Source: Linanthus parryae
Taxonomy: Eukaryota > Streptophyta > Magnoliopsida > Ericales > Polemoniaceae
Assembly (NCBI GenBank): GCA_023055425.1
Contig: JALGPY010000033.1
Span: forward strand, 3,652,908 to 3,716,907
Length of the DNA stretch: 64,000 nt
Direction: 5' to 3'
Below are positions 23,418-35,011 of this stretch, piece after piece; positions within the stretch are counted from its first letter, which is position 1, and every line of letters begins with the position of its first letter. The notes beneath the pieces were generated by a model. It ran no database searches and was not told the origin of the DNA. It saw only the letters and a program-made list of their open reading frames with translations. The position numbers and the translations under genes were made by a program.

Positions 23418-25088
23418 TTGGAGTTCTACAAAAAGGAAAATACGCAAGTTTTAGTATTTGTGAATTTTTGACTATATTTAATAATGGCTAGTTTATTAAA
23501 TATAGCTCCCACTATTTTTCTACGGATTAATAACCCTCAAGATATTAATGCGGAAAATATCCTTATATTTTCTAGTGGGCCAAGATCCATCTTTCATCTC
23601 CTTATGAGCTTGCTTTGGCAAGTCACCCATAATTTGACTACTTTAGGTAGGAACAATTCCAATTGCATCCCATATGCAACTCTTGGTTCAATCGGGCAAA
23701 TAACTCCTTATTTATCCATCCATATGGATAATCTCAATTGATTGCCTCTAGGTTTCTTAATCAAATTAATAGCCTAGTTGTGTTCAACCTCTTATCTAAA
23801 CAATTGCACATTGTTACGTGCCATCGCATTCCATCATTATGAACCAAGTCGCCATGCTTTGGCACGCACGAGCTTGATAAATAATGATGATAATGAGTGT
23901 TTAAATAACGAGAAGGCAAGAACACAATATTTGAATTTTGAGGGATTTTAAATTCAATTCTTTAATTGTTTTGTTGATCAATATCAACTAATCTATCTAT
24001 TTGAGTTTGGGAACAACTCCAAATAATAGATCCGGGTTGTCTAATTATCTTATTATCCTAATTGCATGCATCATCCATACACCAATCACACAAATAATAA
24101 GACAATAAATAAACAACCACAAAACTGAAAATTAAACGTGATGTGGATATGGCCTTTTCTAGACTAAGATAATTCCAAGCCAATGGAATTATCTATGAAC
24201 CTTAAGCAAACACATCTCCATGCGTCTTGATCTTTTGGTCCATCCTTCATTGTCTTGTGGATTGCTCCATGCTCCATGCTCCATCTTTTGTGGCTTCTTT
24301 GGCTTTGGGCTTCTTTTCTCCAATCTTGGCTAACAATCTACTTTATCTAGCACTAGCTAAAATCTATACTAAATAAAATAAATCTCACAAGGTGAGAAAA
24401 AAAAATGGCACGCAGGCCATAAAACCCTAATTAATTATTACAATTAATTGATCAGCTCGCAGGCCGTAAAACCAAACCACAAAATTAAACATCCACATCA
24501 AACCACATCCTAAGGCCATATCCAATCACCATGCGATTTGCACATAAACAGTTAAAATCCAATTTTAACGCACTTGGTCAATTTTATTTGATTTTAGGAT
24601 TTCTAGGGTTAAAACGGTCCATGGGCCCAACAATCCAATTGCCCGGGCCCAATAAAGTGAACCATAAGGCCCTAGGGCCGGCCCGGCCCAAAACCCGCAA
24701 GCTAGGCCCGCGGGTTAGGGCCGCCCGGCCCCTTAGGGCTCCCAAGCTTGGGCGGCAAGCAAGGGGGGCGGTCCCTAGGGGGGCCGAACCCTTCTATGGG
24801 AGTTGTTTCCAAAACAACTCCCTTGCTTGGTGCCCAAGTTTGGTTGTTTCCTTGTTTTGGGAGAACTCCTTCTTCCCCAAGGATGCCCAAACCCTAGATT
24901 TAAGATCCTAAAATTTCTCAAACTCACCAATTCATGCATCCAATGCAAAAATTGGATCTTGTTATGCTTAGTTATTGACAAATTGCATCCCATGCTTGAT
25001 TTGTCTTGTTTTACGCGATAAACAATCAAATTAAGGTGTAAAACAACTAAAACGTAACACATAAACTACGTTTATGCTCTATGACCTG
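23418..25088 (-). other. RT-B untranslated leader
   Basis: About 1.67 kb between PBS and gag ATG, aligned along its length with the RT-A leader, including the GC-rich block (about 24620-24790). No conserved open frame. Confidence 0.6.
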
Positions 25089-25102
25089 TGGCTCTGATAC
25101 CA
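25089..25102 (-). other. RT-B primer binding site
   Basis: The plus strand reads GGCTCTGATACCAC, the reverse complement of the initiator tRNA-Met PBS, one base inside the 5' LTR. Confidence 0.88.
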
Positions 25103-25103
25103 C

Positions 25104-26534
25104 TGTAGGGTTTTGATTCATGGATCGCGCAACGGAAGCATAATCAAACATAAAACCATGCAAAACCCTCCAAGGATCACAAGTCTAGATGCATACGATA
25201 GTGAAGGTTAGAAATCATAAACACACCTTTGGGTTCTCCTTGATGACTTCAAACGTGAATAATGTCAAGTTCTCTATAGTTGATCCACGCCTAGAGTTGA
25301 TCCTAGATCTCCCAAACTCCTTGGTGCTAGCCCGGAATAGGAAGAGGAAGAAGAAATCACGCAAAACGAGACAAAAAGAGGGTCACGGCCTCTTTTGGCC
25401 GACGGGGACGAGGACGGCGGCAAGGGGCGGCGTCGGGCTCTCCTTGTTGCTTGCTCTCTCTCCTTTGTTCTCTCCCACTCTTGTTATGTTCACTAATGAG
25501 CATAAGTTATGAGGAAGGAAGGAAGGAGGGTCCTTTATATAGTCCAACAACTCCTTGTTAACTACCTAAAGGACTTATTCTAGTCCAACTAGAATTCAAT
25601 TTAGTCCCTTCCTTGCAAATTAGTCCCTACTAAGTTTGCAAGGGTTTGCAAAGTGATCCTTCTAATTAATTAATCCAATTAATTAATTACCAAATCTAGT
25701 TCAACTCTATATAGCGTGTGACCCCATAGGTTCTATCTAGTTGGTAGTAACTATTTGCTAATATGGAGCGGTTTCTAGCAAAACATCCATTCTAGCCAAC
25801 TAATAGAATAGTCATCTTGACAACCTTTGTACAATTAATTGTCTCATCCCTTTGCCTCCATATCCGGATTGGACACGAGACATACAAGTCACACTCGTAT
25901 ATCCAATCCATAGTTTCTCGATTCATGGGAATAGCCTTATTCGTGCAAATAACATCAATATCCCATATTGATTTATTTGAGTCTGGCCAGACATTCTATA
26001 AGCACTATCCCTCGAGTGGCCTAGGATATTTGCTCCCGTTATGTGGGAGGGGCAAATCCTCTCTACGTCCACTACGATCTCTAAGCTTGCTTTTCATTGT
26101 ATCTAGTACACGCCTTTATAACTACCCAGTTACGGTGTAGCGTTTAACGCTACCAAGATCACAATGATCCACAACTAGAATATCTAGTGACTTCAAGTCT
26201 AAGGATGACAATACCATTGCACCGCGAGAAGCGCTTGTGACTCAACATAACGTGTATGTAGCCTTCTCGGAGATGGGTCAATCCAGTGCAACATTCCGTA
26301 ATGCACACCTATGTGTTGGATCGGGATATCTCCATATCAATCCAACCCCATACTAGTCTATAAATGATTGTCCCATTTAATCATTATACTTGACTAGGGA
26401 TATTTAAGATAAACAACACAATTGTAAATCTAAGGACTTCATTATATTAAATATCCAATAAATAATAAATGAATTTTCTAGCCATATACAAATTCATACT
26501 AAACTAGATTGTCTGTAGGGCATCTATTCCAACA
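25104..26534 (-). repeat. RT-B 5' LTR
   Basis: 1431 bp, full length. TATA box on the minus strand at about 25533-25541. The antisense 107-codon ORF is at 25817-26140 on the plus strand. Followed by the TSD at 26535-26539. Confidence 0.93.
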
Positions 26535-26539
26535 CTTGT

Positions 26540-27399
26540 ATGACACAGTTTCGTGTAATAAAGTTGTCAGCAGTGATTGGTGCTAGCAAGTGAGTTTTTT
26601 TATCCTAACTGGCCTTCTATGGAAGATTCGCCAGTAAAGGTTTTCCAGCGATAAAAATCTGGTCTATCGTGTCTTGTCTCCTTTATAACGGTTTACGTTT
26701 ACGTCTGTTTACATTATAGTTATATTGCTAGCATCTTTTCAAGTTATATTTATGCTAGCGCTTGCTTATATGGATTTGATCTTATTACAGTGTTTATTAT
26801 CGCTTCTATTAAGTAGCAAGACTGATATGTTCCCTCTACGTGTTCAATAGAATTCCGCCGTGCGATTTGTTCCTACAGATTGGTGGACACTCGTACTCGT
26901 GTGCTTATTATCATCCACATGATTCTTTGTCAACTTGCAACCCACTCCCTTTTTATTCATATACATTGATTGGTAACACCAAAACAACACCACCTATTTC
27001 CACTTGATTATTTGATTTACTAATTTTTGTAAATTTCATAGTGAGATTGGCAAGATTGTAATTAATGGATTGGATGGGCTTAAACGGACAATAGATACTA
27101 GTATGTGGAAGCAAAGTTGTCCCACAAAATTGGGTTGCGGAGATGAAGACTTGTATTTGTATAGAACTGAGATGGGATGTTTTGGTTGCGTTTGCCTGTG
27201 TAGCCGCTGTCGGGGCAAATATTTCTCAAAATTGTATTTTAGGAGGCAATTCCACAAACTAACAGAGCGAATACACATAGGGGGTGTAAGTAATAACAAC
27301 ATATTTGGTTGTCGTAAGGTGTGTAAATGAGGCTTCTTAAACTAGGAGGGCTGTATGTGAAAATCTATCCCAAACTGAAGGGTGTAAATAAAAGTTACC
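26540..27399. other. Intergenic, no gene seen
   Basis: AT-rich sequence between RT-B and the nucleoredoxin-like gene. Short open frames overlap on both strands near 27040-27330 but show no domain, codon bias or start context I can support. The last part would contain the promoter of the downstream gene; I see no clear TATA box. Confidence 0.4.
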
Positions 27400-27621
27400 A
27401 TGTACGCAATTATGTATAGATCAGTAGTAAACCCTCACACCCCGAACCCACTTCCCCTCTCACAGCCCTGCGGATCAGACCCCAAACCACAGCCCAAGCC
27501 GCCGACGAAAACCAGACGACCAGCTCCGGTCTCGATCTCTTCATCTTTCCGTCGCTCTCTCTGCCACGTCTACCACAAAGATTGCATACATAAAATCACG
27601 TGTCTGTGTCTCTGTATAACG

Positions 27622-29783
27622 ATGGTAGTCGGAAAATCGTACGATGTTTTTGGTCTACTCTCCGCATCAGGAAGAGATTTTCTTGTTCGCAACAATGGAG
27701 ATCAGGTAATTGTTTTTTACAAGTGCTTCTCTTTTCCTGTTTCAACGTTATACTATACTTTTTTTTTTATGAATCCGTTATTCTATATATCTGAATTCCG
27801 TTTATTTGATCTTACACGACCTCCGTTACTTTCTGTATGGTCCGGTTGAAGTCACTGAGTTACTTTGACTTGGTGATTTGAATAATAAAACCATGCAGTT
27901 TTGTTGACAATTTTTGTATAGTGTTGTAGAGTAAAGGTACTATGCAAAGATTACCAAATTCTAGTATCGTTTTACTAATCAAATCACCGCCGTCAAAGTG
28001 ACAAGGAGAATAATTACAAAAAGTAAAGTTTTTATTTTTTTTATTTATTTTTTTATTTATTTATTTTTTTGGTGTCTACAAAAAGTTAAGTTAGTGTATG
28101 CTATAAGTTATTTCCAACGAATAACACTATTTCTAGCAGGTCGGGATTAAATCTCTTATTGGAAAGACTATCGGAATCTATTTTGTCCCACTTAAAGAGA
28201 AGACCAAGGGAAAATTCGATGAAACAAAGGATCTGATACATTGTTACAACAATAACAGTCCATCTGGCAAATTCCAAGTTGTTCTTGTTGCTGTTTTTGA
28301 GGATGCAGATTTGGGCGAAAATAAAAACAGGGAGATGTTTCGTAACTGCTTCTCTAAGATGCCATGGCTTGCTATTCCATTCGAAGACACTGAATCAAGA
28401 AAAAGATTAGCACATTTAGATGTTATATATAAATATAAACCAAGTTGTACGATCCTTGACCCTAGTGGAACAGTATTAACACGTGATGGACTTCATGATC
28501 TTAGCGTGTACGGAACAGAGTGTTTCCCGTTTACACCAGAGCGTTTTGATGAATTAAGAATGGAAGATGGCAAAGCGTGGAGAGAGGCTACTTTGACTAG
28601 CCTTTTGACTTCTTCGAATCGAGACTACTTGGTAGACAGGAAAGGAAGAAAGGTACGAAGGCCTGTATATACACACAATTTCAAAAACACACACACAGAT
28701 CTGAAATCATTCCCTAATTTTTTCTTCTACTGCTAACATTAAATTTCTCTACTATTTGAAGGTACCTGCACGTGAATTGGAAGGCAGTGTTGTGGGAATT
28801 TTTTTTTATAATAAGAATATTCTTAAAAGCTGTTTCGCTTATTTGGCAAATATATACGAAACATTGAGAAATAGAGGTGAAAAGTTTGAGATTGTTATGA
28901 TAAACACCCATAACAGGAAGGCCGACGAGATAGGATTCATGAAGGCGTCTCAGAAAATGCCCTGGTTGGCATGGCCATTGAGTGATATGAAATACAAAAG
29001 ACTGCATCGATTACTTGATGTTATTTCTCGGCAAATGGTCATGATTGGACCAAACATGGAATTCATGGACGAATATGGTCTGGACGTTATCAATAAATAT
29101 GGAATTGAGGCGTATCCTTTCACAAGAACGAGTGCTGCTCATTTGGAAGTTGCAAAAATGAAAGAAAAATCATTGGAGTCCGTTTTGATGTCTTATGGTC
29201 ACCAACATGTTATGAGCAAGACTGGAACCAAGGTAAATAAGTATTCGTATATCGAAAATTTGTTTTATAATCTTTAGCGAGGTAGGGAACTACCGAAATT
29301 TTATGTTTTGATTTCTTACGCATGTTGTTATACGACTGTGTTCAGGTTGACGTTTCGGAGCTACAAGGAAAGAGCATCGCCCTTTTCATGGGAGCTTTAT
29401 CTTGCAAGCCCTGCAATGATTTTCTTGACAAACTTATAGAGTGGTATTGGCAAATTAAAATGAAAGATCATACTTTTGAGATTATATACGTATCGTGTGA
29501 TAAAGACGAAGACTCGTATAATCAGAACTATTTCAAGATGCCATGGTTAGCACTCCCATTCCAGAAAAGCACCACAGCACGTGATTCGTTCAACAGGCAA
29601 GTTTTCAATGCATACGAACATGAAATTCCACTACTTATTGCTTTTGGGTCAGATGGTAGATTTCTCACAAAGAAGGCCAAGGGTAAATTGCTGATACATT
29701 GGTTAGACGCTTATCCATTCAATGATGACGAACTTTTGGAGGACACTTTGGGTGAAATTATTTCGTTTTTTGATATGTTTTGA
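27622..29783 (+). CDS. Nucleoredoxin-like protein, four exons, three thioredoxin-like domains
   Basis: Exons 27622-27705, 28140-28652, 28762-29232 and 29346-29783, all GT-AG and all phase 0, give 501 residues. The start MVVGKSYDVF and the following SGRDFLVRNNGDQ match the beginning of plant nucleoredoxins; an in-frame ATG at 27400 would add 74 residues without resemblance and is more likely 5' UTR. Three thioredoxin-like repeats (about residues 15-190, 200-350, 357-495) each keep the KMPWLA-P and AYPF-type motifs of the family. Only the third has a CxxC, CKPC at residues 376-379 (29403-29414), where typical members have WCPPC in domains one and three. The C-terminal Cys-rich C1-like region and about 70 residues of usual length are missing. 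It probably acts in redox control in cytosol or nucleus, but the poor active sites make reductase strength uncertain. A Helitron begins 103 bp after the stop. Confidence 0.85.
27855..28005. mobile_element. MITE-like inverted repeat in intron 1 of the nucleoredoxin-like gene
   Basis: ACTTTGACTTGGTGATTTG (about 27862-27880) is mirrored by CAAATCACCGCCGTCAAAGT (about 27979-27998), with about 100 bp between. The same arms, and similar loop sequence with ATCGTTTT, occur in the element at 34159-34414, so this is a shorter or eroded member of that family. The terminal sequences and TA duplication are no longer clear. Confidence 0.65.
28134..28140 (+). other. Tandem (NAGNAG) splice acceptor of exon 2
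   Basis: The acceptor reads TAGCAG directly before GTCGGG. Use of the second AG gives NNGDQ-VGIKS, the family-like join; use of the first would insert one Gln. Both keep frame. Confidence 0.5.
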
Positions 29784-32104
29784 AATAAGCTTTGAGCGAT
29801 GCGTATTCTTGTAGTTCTTTTAAGGATAACGCAACATTCCCATTAATCATATGTGCATAATGTGACAAAATTTCGTTTGGCATATTCTATATAATAAAAC
29901 AGAATGGTGTGGGTCCCATGCATATTTTTGAAAGACATTTTCAAAGAGACATTTTTGGGAGACATTTTCAACCGTCGGATTAGATTACAATGTACATTCT
30001 CGCCCGTTTGATTTAGGTTTTGACGGAGGCAGTGAAATGTCTTTCGGTACCGTCTCTTTTCTTTGTTCATGAACTGCTCTACCGTCTCTCTCTCTCAGAG
30101 CAACTCGCCGCATCTCCATCTACTTCCACCCGTCAGATACATGAACTGCTGGCCGATGTCAGATGATAGGGCTCTTTCTATGAAGGCGTGGAGCGAAACC
30201 CTGATCTGGATGCCATGTCTCCCTCTCTCCGCTCGAATCTGGCTGGCTATGCTCGCTTCTTCTCGATCTCTCTTCTTCCAATGGTGAAAGTGAAGGATGC
30301 TGGTACATGGTGATTATGCTTTGTGGCGTTCGTTATCGGGGAAGTTTTTTTTGTAAAGGAGGGTTCAAAACTTAAAAAAGCATTATCGGGGATGGGTTTT
30401 GAATGCATGTACTCTCCCTCCTTTATCCTGCTTATATCTTCATGTTTCAACACTTTCAATTGATTTAATGTTTTCAGACCACCACCACTGCCAACAACGT
30501 CGGTTTGATCAATTTTTCGAATCTGCTGCGCTGTCTCTCTATCTCTCCGTCAACACCAAGATGCAGCCACCTGTCCGCGGATTGGATTAACCTCAAGGTT
30601 TGATTTCCTTTTTCTTTACTGTTTGTTGAACGGATCTGGAATTGGGTCATCCTGAATCAATTTTTCGAATCACACCATATTAATTTTAATTGATTCTCAT
30701 CTCTACTGCACTCTTCGCTCTTGCCAATGTTCTCTTTACTGATGCAATATGTGCTTATGAATTATGAAATTAGAGCTGGGTTGGTTACAATTTCAATTTT
30801 GGATTTTTTTGCTATTTTCAATTTCTTATGTTGCTGTATTCAATTTCCTCCTGTTCACTACCAGGTTCAGTTCAGCTGTCTCTTGGCTGGTACCATCTAA
30901 CAAGTGAGAGGTCGGAATCATAGTTGAGACGGAATGGAATCGAGGTATTCGCCTCATTATGATATTGTTTGTTAATTTTGATGTTTGATTAACTTTCTCA
31001 TCTAAAACCGAGTCAGAATTTCAATTTCATGCTCATGTCACCGCTTCCTTATGCTTATGTGATCCATTGATCCATTCCTTTTACAGCTTTGTGAAAAATG
31101 TATGCCTTTTGTTTTCAAGGTTGCAAATTTACCACGTCTTTCCCCGATCTTTGTCACATAATGCATCTTATAATTAGTCGATCGATAATCATTTGAATTG
31201 CTTTCTCTATATTGAATTAATTATTTTGCTTAATTCACATTATTTCATTTTTTTTAGCTTTCCATGCTTATAACGAAGTAGCATCCACCCTATACAATTA
31301 ACCCGCTAATTCACATACATTCAGGGCTGCGTATTTCGAAGCGTAAGATGTTTACACTAAGTCGTCTCCCCTCTCATCCCCAAGAGGTCCAGGATTTCAC
31401 CGGTTTAAACCATCAGAATCAGTCCCTCTGTACCTTTTCATCGTCCATCTCCTCTTTGTATTGAACATATACGAGCGCGGAACTCTGCTCTTCATCTTAT
31501 ACATGTAATTTCCTTGATCTCTCTTTCAGTCCCGGCCATTTACATATTTTCAGGTTATGACGATGAAGGGTGAATGGAGAGTTTGGGCGTCCTCAAGCAG
31601 GTAATCATCTATTCTCATCTCAATTGCTATTTTAGATTGTTAATGTTGGTGTTTCAGTTCGATTGTCGGTGTTTACAGTTGATTTTCATTGCAGAAAATG
31701 TTAATATTTAGTATGCAGATTGTGCTCCTTAAAATTAATAAATGAGTACTGCTTCTCTTGGCTAAACTATAGTTACTTACAAAACTAAGCTGCTCATATT
31801 GGTTTCCCTCACTCTTGCTCTACATGCTGTATCAGATATCTTTTGTACTATACTATTCGTCTTTTTCCATTGAGGTACACAAGGACATGGGTATTGACTT
31901 CAGTGTTTTTGGCAAAATATGACAACTGGTACTAGCAGCTTGCGACCTTCAAAATGTTGACCACCGAGATAATTACTTGGTTGAGGTTCGATAGGTGAAA
32001 TCGGCTTTGGGTTCGATAATTTACATCTAATCAAATATAATTGAATATATTTATTTTGATTATAAGTTGTAGGTTTTCACATTCGAGTTTTTTTCCTTTT
32101 TGGG

Positions 32105-32511
32105 GTAACTTTCAATGCATAAAGAAACATAATGTATAACATGTTTACAAGGGGCATTCCCAGGCAAAGCAAAAAACAAGCTCAAAGAGCCAAGAAGCTA
32201 TACAAGCCTATACAAAGCAAACAGAGAACCTGCATTGCAAGAAGTTAGACAATACCCCAACTCCTACATATGTTGATGTGTTGGTGACCAAGGTCAGAGT
32301 CCTCCAACTGGCTTTAATAGCCATACTAACTCTTTTAATCACAGACAGGGTAGTGATTTTCTTTCGTTCAAAGCATCTTATATTCCTCTCCTGCCAGATG
32401 TAGATGTAGAACCAACTGTAAGAGAAGTCTTGAGGATGTAATGAGAAGTGTTTTGCCTGCTCCAATCCACACACAGTTTGTTAATCATGGAAGACCATGA
32501 AGTGTTCTTTT
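32105..32511 (-). mobile_element. 5'-truncated LINE, 3' end only
   Basis: The minus strand encodes YIYIWQERNIRCFERKK within an 88-codon frame (32474-32208), the motif at the very end of plant LINE ORF2 (zf-RVT region tail). A poly-A-like run follows (T-run at 32098-32113 on the plus strand). Flanks repeat CATTCGAGTTTTTT at about 32090-32103 and 32512-32525, a 14-bp target site duplication. This is a target-primed insertion into the Helitron, so it is younger than the Helitron. Confidence 0.8.
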
Positions 32512-32818
32512 CATTCGAGTTTTTTGCTTTCTGACCTTCATAGACCAGGCGCTATTTATGTTGATTCCTAGACATACCTGGACAAAAGTATATGTTCTAT
32601 GCATTATAGTAAACAATTAAGCCAAGCATATTACTTAAGGCACCATTTCTCTTGGCTTTCATTACTTGATATCTCATTTAGACTTACGTTTGTATCTTCA
32701 GGTTGTTTTTAGTGCATTTCCTTTTGCTCTGTATCCCAAGTGGTCATCAAAATGAAGTTAATCCGATGGTGCCATTTTTATTTCTTATTTAATTCAAACT
32801 ATTTTAAATTATGCAAAG

Positions 32819-33830
32819 AAAAATTATTGATGCTATTGTTTCTAACCATACAACTGTTGCTTTCAATTGCAATAGTTGGATCAGAATTTGTCCTTCTTGA
32901 AGAGGCTATCTTGGAGAGGCATGTCATGAAGCATTTAAATCATGAAGCTGGTGTTTTTAAGTGAATCATGCTAGCCAAGGTTGTGGCTTCTCATCTTATA
33001 GAGATTTATGCAGTTCTGCAGTATTTTTATAGCTTAATTGAGGCTTTTGTTTTAAATGCCGCGCCTCAAGATATTCACTATTATTTTTTATTTACAAGGA
33101 GGTTTGTGTCTAATCTCTCCTTTGTACTCCGGTTGAATACCATATTGTTTCTTTGTTCAATGGAATGTTTATTATTTCCTCATTAAAAGAAAAAAAGAGG
33201 TCACTTCGTGCAATACTTTTTTTTAACATACTTATTTCACTCTTTTATGTGACTGGGAGTGTTAAACAAAACACTTTTATTCCCTTCCGTGAGATTTGAT
33301 TATTATTTTTCATGAAAAAAAAAAGAGGTCACTTCGTGAAAAATTATTGATGCTATTGTTTCTAACCATACAACTGTTGCTTTCAATTGCAATAGTTGGA
33401 TCAGAATTTGTCCTTCTTGAAGAGGCTATCTTGGAGAGGCATGTCATGAAGCATTTAAATCATGAAGCTGGTGTTTTAAGTGAATCATGCTAGCCAAGGT
33501 TGTGGCTTCTCATCTTATAGAGATTTATGCAGTTCTGTAGTATTTTTATAGCTTAATTGAGGCTTTTGTTTTAATTGCCGCGCCTCAAGATATTATTTTT
33601 ATTTACAAGGAGGTTTGAGTCTAATCTCTCCTTTGTACTCTGGTTAAATTTCATATTGTTTCTTTGTTCAATGGAATGTTTATTATTTCCTCATTAAAAA
33701 AAAAAAAAAAAAAAAGAGGTCACTTCGTGCAATACTTTTTTAACATACTTATTTCACTCTTTCATGTGACGGGGAGTGTTAAACAAAACACTTGTATTCC
33801 CTTCCGTGAGATTTGATTACTATTTTTCAT
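32819..33830. repeat. 520-bp tandem duplication inside the Helitron
   Basis: Positions 32819-33338 and 33339-33830 align throughout, offset 520 bp (32821 matches 33341). Differences are few: scattered substitutions, small deletions, and different A-run lengths after CTCATTAAA. The second unit runs directly into the terminal hairpin. Each unit has a short open frame with AIVGSEFVLLEEAILERHVM, unrecognised. Confidence 0.85.
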
Positions 33831-33858
33831 CGTGCCTTTAGCCACGGGCAATACCTAG

Positions 33859-34158
33859 TCTATTTATATGAAAAAGTAGTTTTCAGTTGTCCTGAGAGAA
33901 TCACGTCAGCATGACACGTCGTACTCTAAAATATTCAACAAGAGACACATGTTTCAACTAGGGTTCACCATTACTTCTATAGGTGATAGTAAAAAAATCA
34001 TAATCCTACTTGGTTATTTTCTCTCTAGTCCGTTCACCCTTCTTTTATTTCATATGTCAAAATGTGAGTGAATGAAGTACCACGTGCGATTTTCTCTATG
34101 AGCACCAAAGAATTCCCCACCGTATTTTACATTTATATCCAAAAGAAACTAACTAGTA
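33859..34158. other. Intergenic, no gene seen
   Basis: AT-rich sequence between the Helitron and the MITE. No open frame of note. Confidence 0.4.
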
Positions 34159-34414
34159 CTACGTCCTTTTCTTCTCTTTCAACTTAGGTTGCCTTTTTCA
34201 CCTGTAACGGGGTCACTTTGACTCGGTGATTTGGATAGCAAACGATATATTTTTGGTAATATTTTCATAGTATTGCAGAGTAAAGTTTACTCTACAAGAT
34301 CATGCAAAAATTACTAATTTGTGTATCGTTTTGCTCACCAAATCACCGGATCAAAGTGACCCACTGAATAGTGTCAAAAAGTGAAGTAAGCTGAAAGAGA
34401 AGAAACATAGGTAG
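34159..34414. mobile_element. Stowaway-like MITE
   Basis: 256 bp with long imperfect terminal inverted repeats: CTACGTCCTTTTCTTCTC on the left, mirrored by GAGAAGAAACATAGGTAG on the right. The arms extend about 75 bp inward to the CACTTTGA/GGTGATTTG block. TA flanks both ends (34157-34158, 34415-34416), the Stowaway target. No coding capacity. Confidence 0.78.
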
Positions 34415-34416
34415 TA

Positions 34417-35006
34417 CTTTACTATATTGCTTTGGGTAAAAACAATTTACACCCCTCCATTATGGCTAAAATACAATTACCCCCCTACACCATGGTTAAA
34501 TACAAATACCACTGTTAGAGAAAACTCACCCCCCCCCCCCCCTCCCCTCGTCAATGGTTGCAGGGTGTATACCTTCTGTTACAATCAGTTAGTGGAGGGT
34601 GCAATCTGAGACCATTCTACACTTGGAATGGTAAAATTACCAAAATGGTCATACCATCTATTTTGCCCCTTGTTCTTGGTGTTCTTGGTGTTCTTCTCCA
34701 CCACCACCATAACCACCACCACCGCAACGGAATCCCCACAACCAAAGCAACCAAAGACAATATTAAAAATTGATTTCACCATCAAGGACCCCATAAATTT
34801 GAACCACCATCAAGAACCTAATTTGAACATATGACAACTGCAAACCACCGCACAACCACCAAACCAAATCACCGACCGCACAATACCACCACAACCAACA
34901 ACCCATCTATCTCTCTATTTACACAACCCACATCAACTAACACAAGTCAATAATAACCAATATAATCTCCGCAGCTTGCTCTTGAAAACTCCAATCTTTA
35001 AGCATT
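34417..35006. other. Low-complexity intergenic sequence
   Basis: Contains a C-run near 34529-34543 and CCACCA-rich stretches near 34698-34740 and 34840-34900. Open frames here (His-rich) come from the triplet repeat and are not called. RT-G interrupts this sequence; it resumes at 43093. Confidence 0.5.
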
Positions 35007-35011
35007 CAAAG
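35007..35011. repeat. Target site duplication of RT-G, left copy
   Basis: CAAAG here matches CAAAG at 43088-43092 exactly. Confidence 0.9.

Larger units (their letters stand above)
18066..26534 (-). mobile_element. RT-B: full-length Ty1/copia (Angela-type) LTR retrotransposon
   Basis: This 8469-bp element is a sister copy of RT-A in the opposite orientation. LTRs are 18066-19452 (3' LTR, 1387 bp, with an internal deletion of about 44 bp) and 25104-26534 (5' LTR, 1431 bp). PBS lies at 25089-25102 and the polypurine tract at 19453-19467. The TSD is CTTGT. Apart from the deletion the LTRs differ at about 30 positions by hand count, near 2 percent. The gag-pol frame covers 23417 to 19467 and has four stops. 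It lies in sequence with no recognised gene, about 1.1 kb upstream of the nucleoredoxin-like gene. Confidence 0.93.
29886..33858 (+). mobile_element. Non-autonomous Helitron
   Basis: The left end TCTATATAATAAAACAG followed by GTGGGTCCCATGC is a typical plant Helitron 5' terminus. The right end has a small hairpin (CGTG 33831-33834, CACG 33843-33846), then GGCAATAC and CTAG at 33855-33858, followed by T, as expected for a Helitron 3' end. There is no TSD, as expected. About 3.97 kb; no Rep or helicase motif found, so it would depend on an autonomous partner. The interior contains a LINE fragment, a 520-bp tandem duplication, and transcribed-gene-like CT-rich sequence near 30060-30600 that could be captured but matches nothing I know. 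Confidence 0.8.

Noticed and set aside
27400..27621. 74-residue N-terminal extension of the nucleoredoxin-like protein
   Set aside because: In frame, but Pro/Ser-rich with no resemblance to family members, which start near MVVGKSYD; treated as 5' UTR, although a targeting peptide is not excluded.
34427..34834. Several His/Thr/Pro-rich frames in three registers
   Set aside because: They come from the CCA and C-run low-complexity sequence and overlap each other on both strands.
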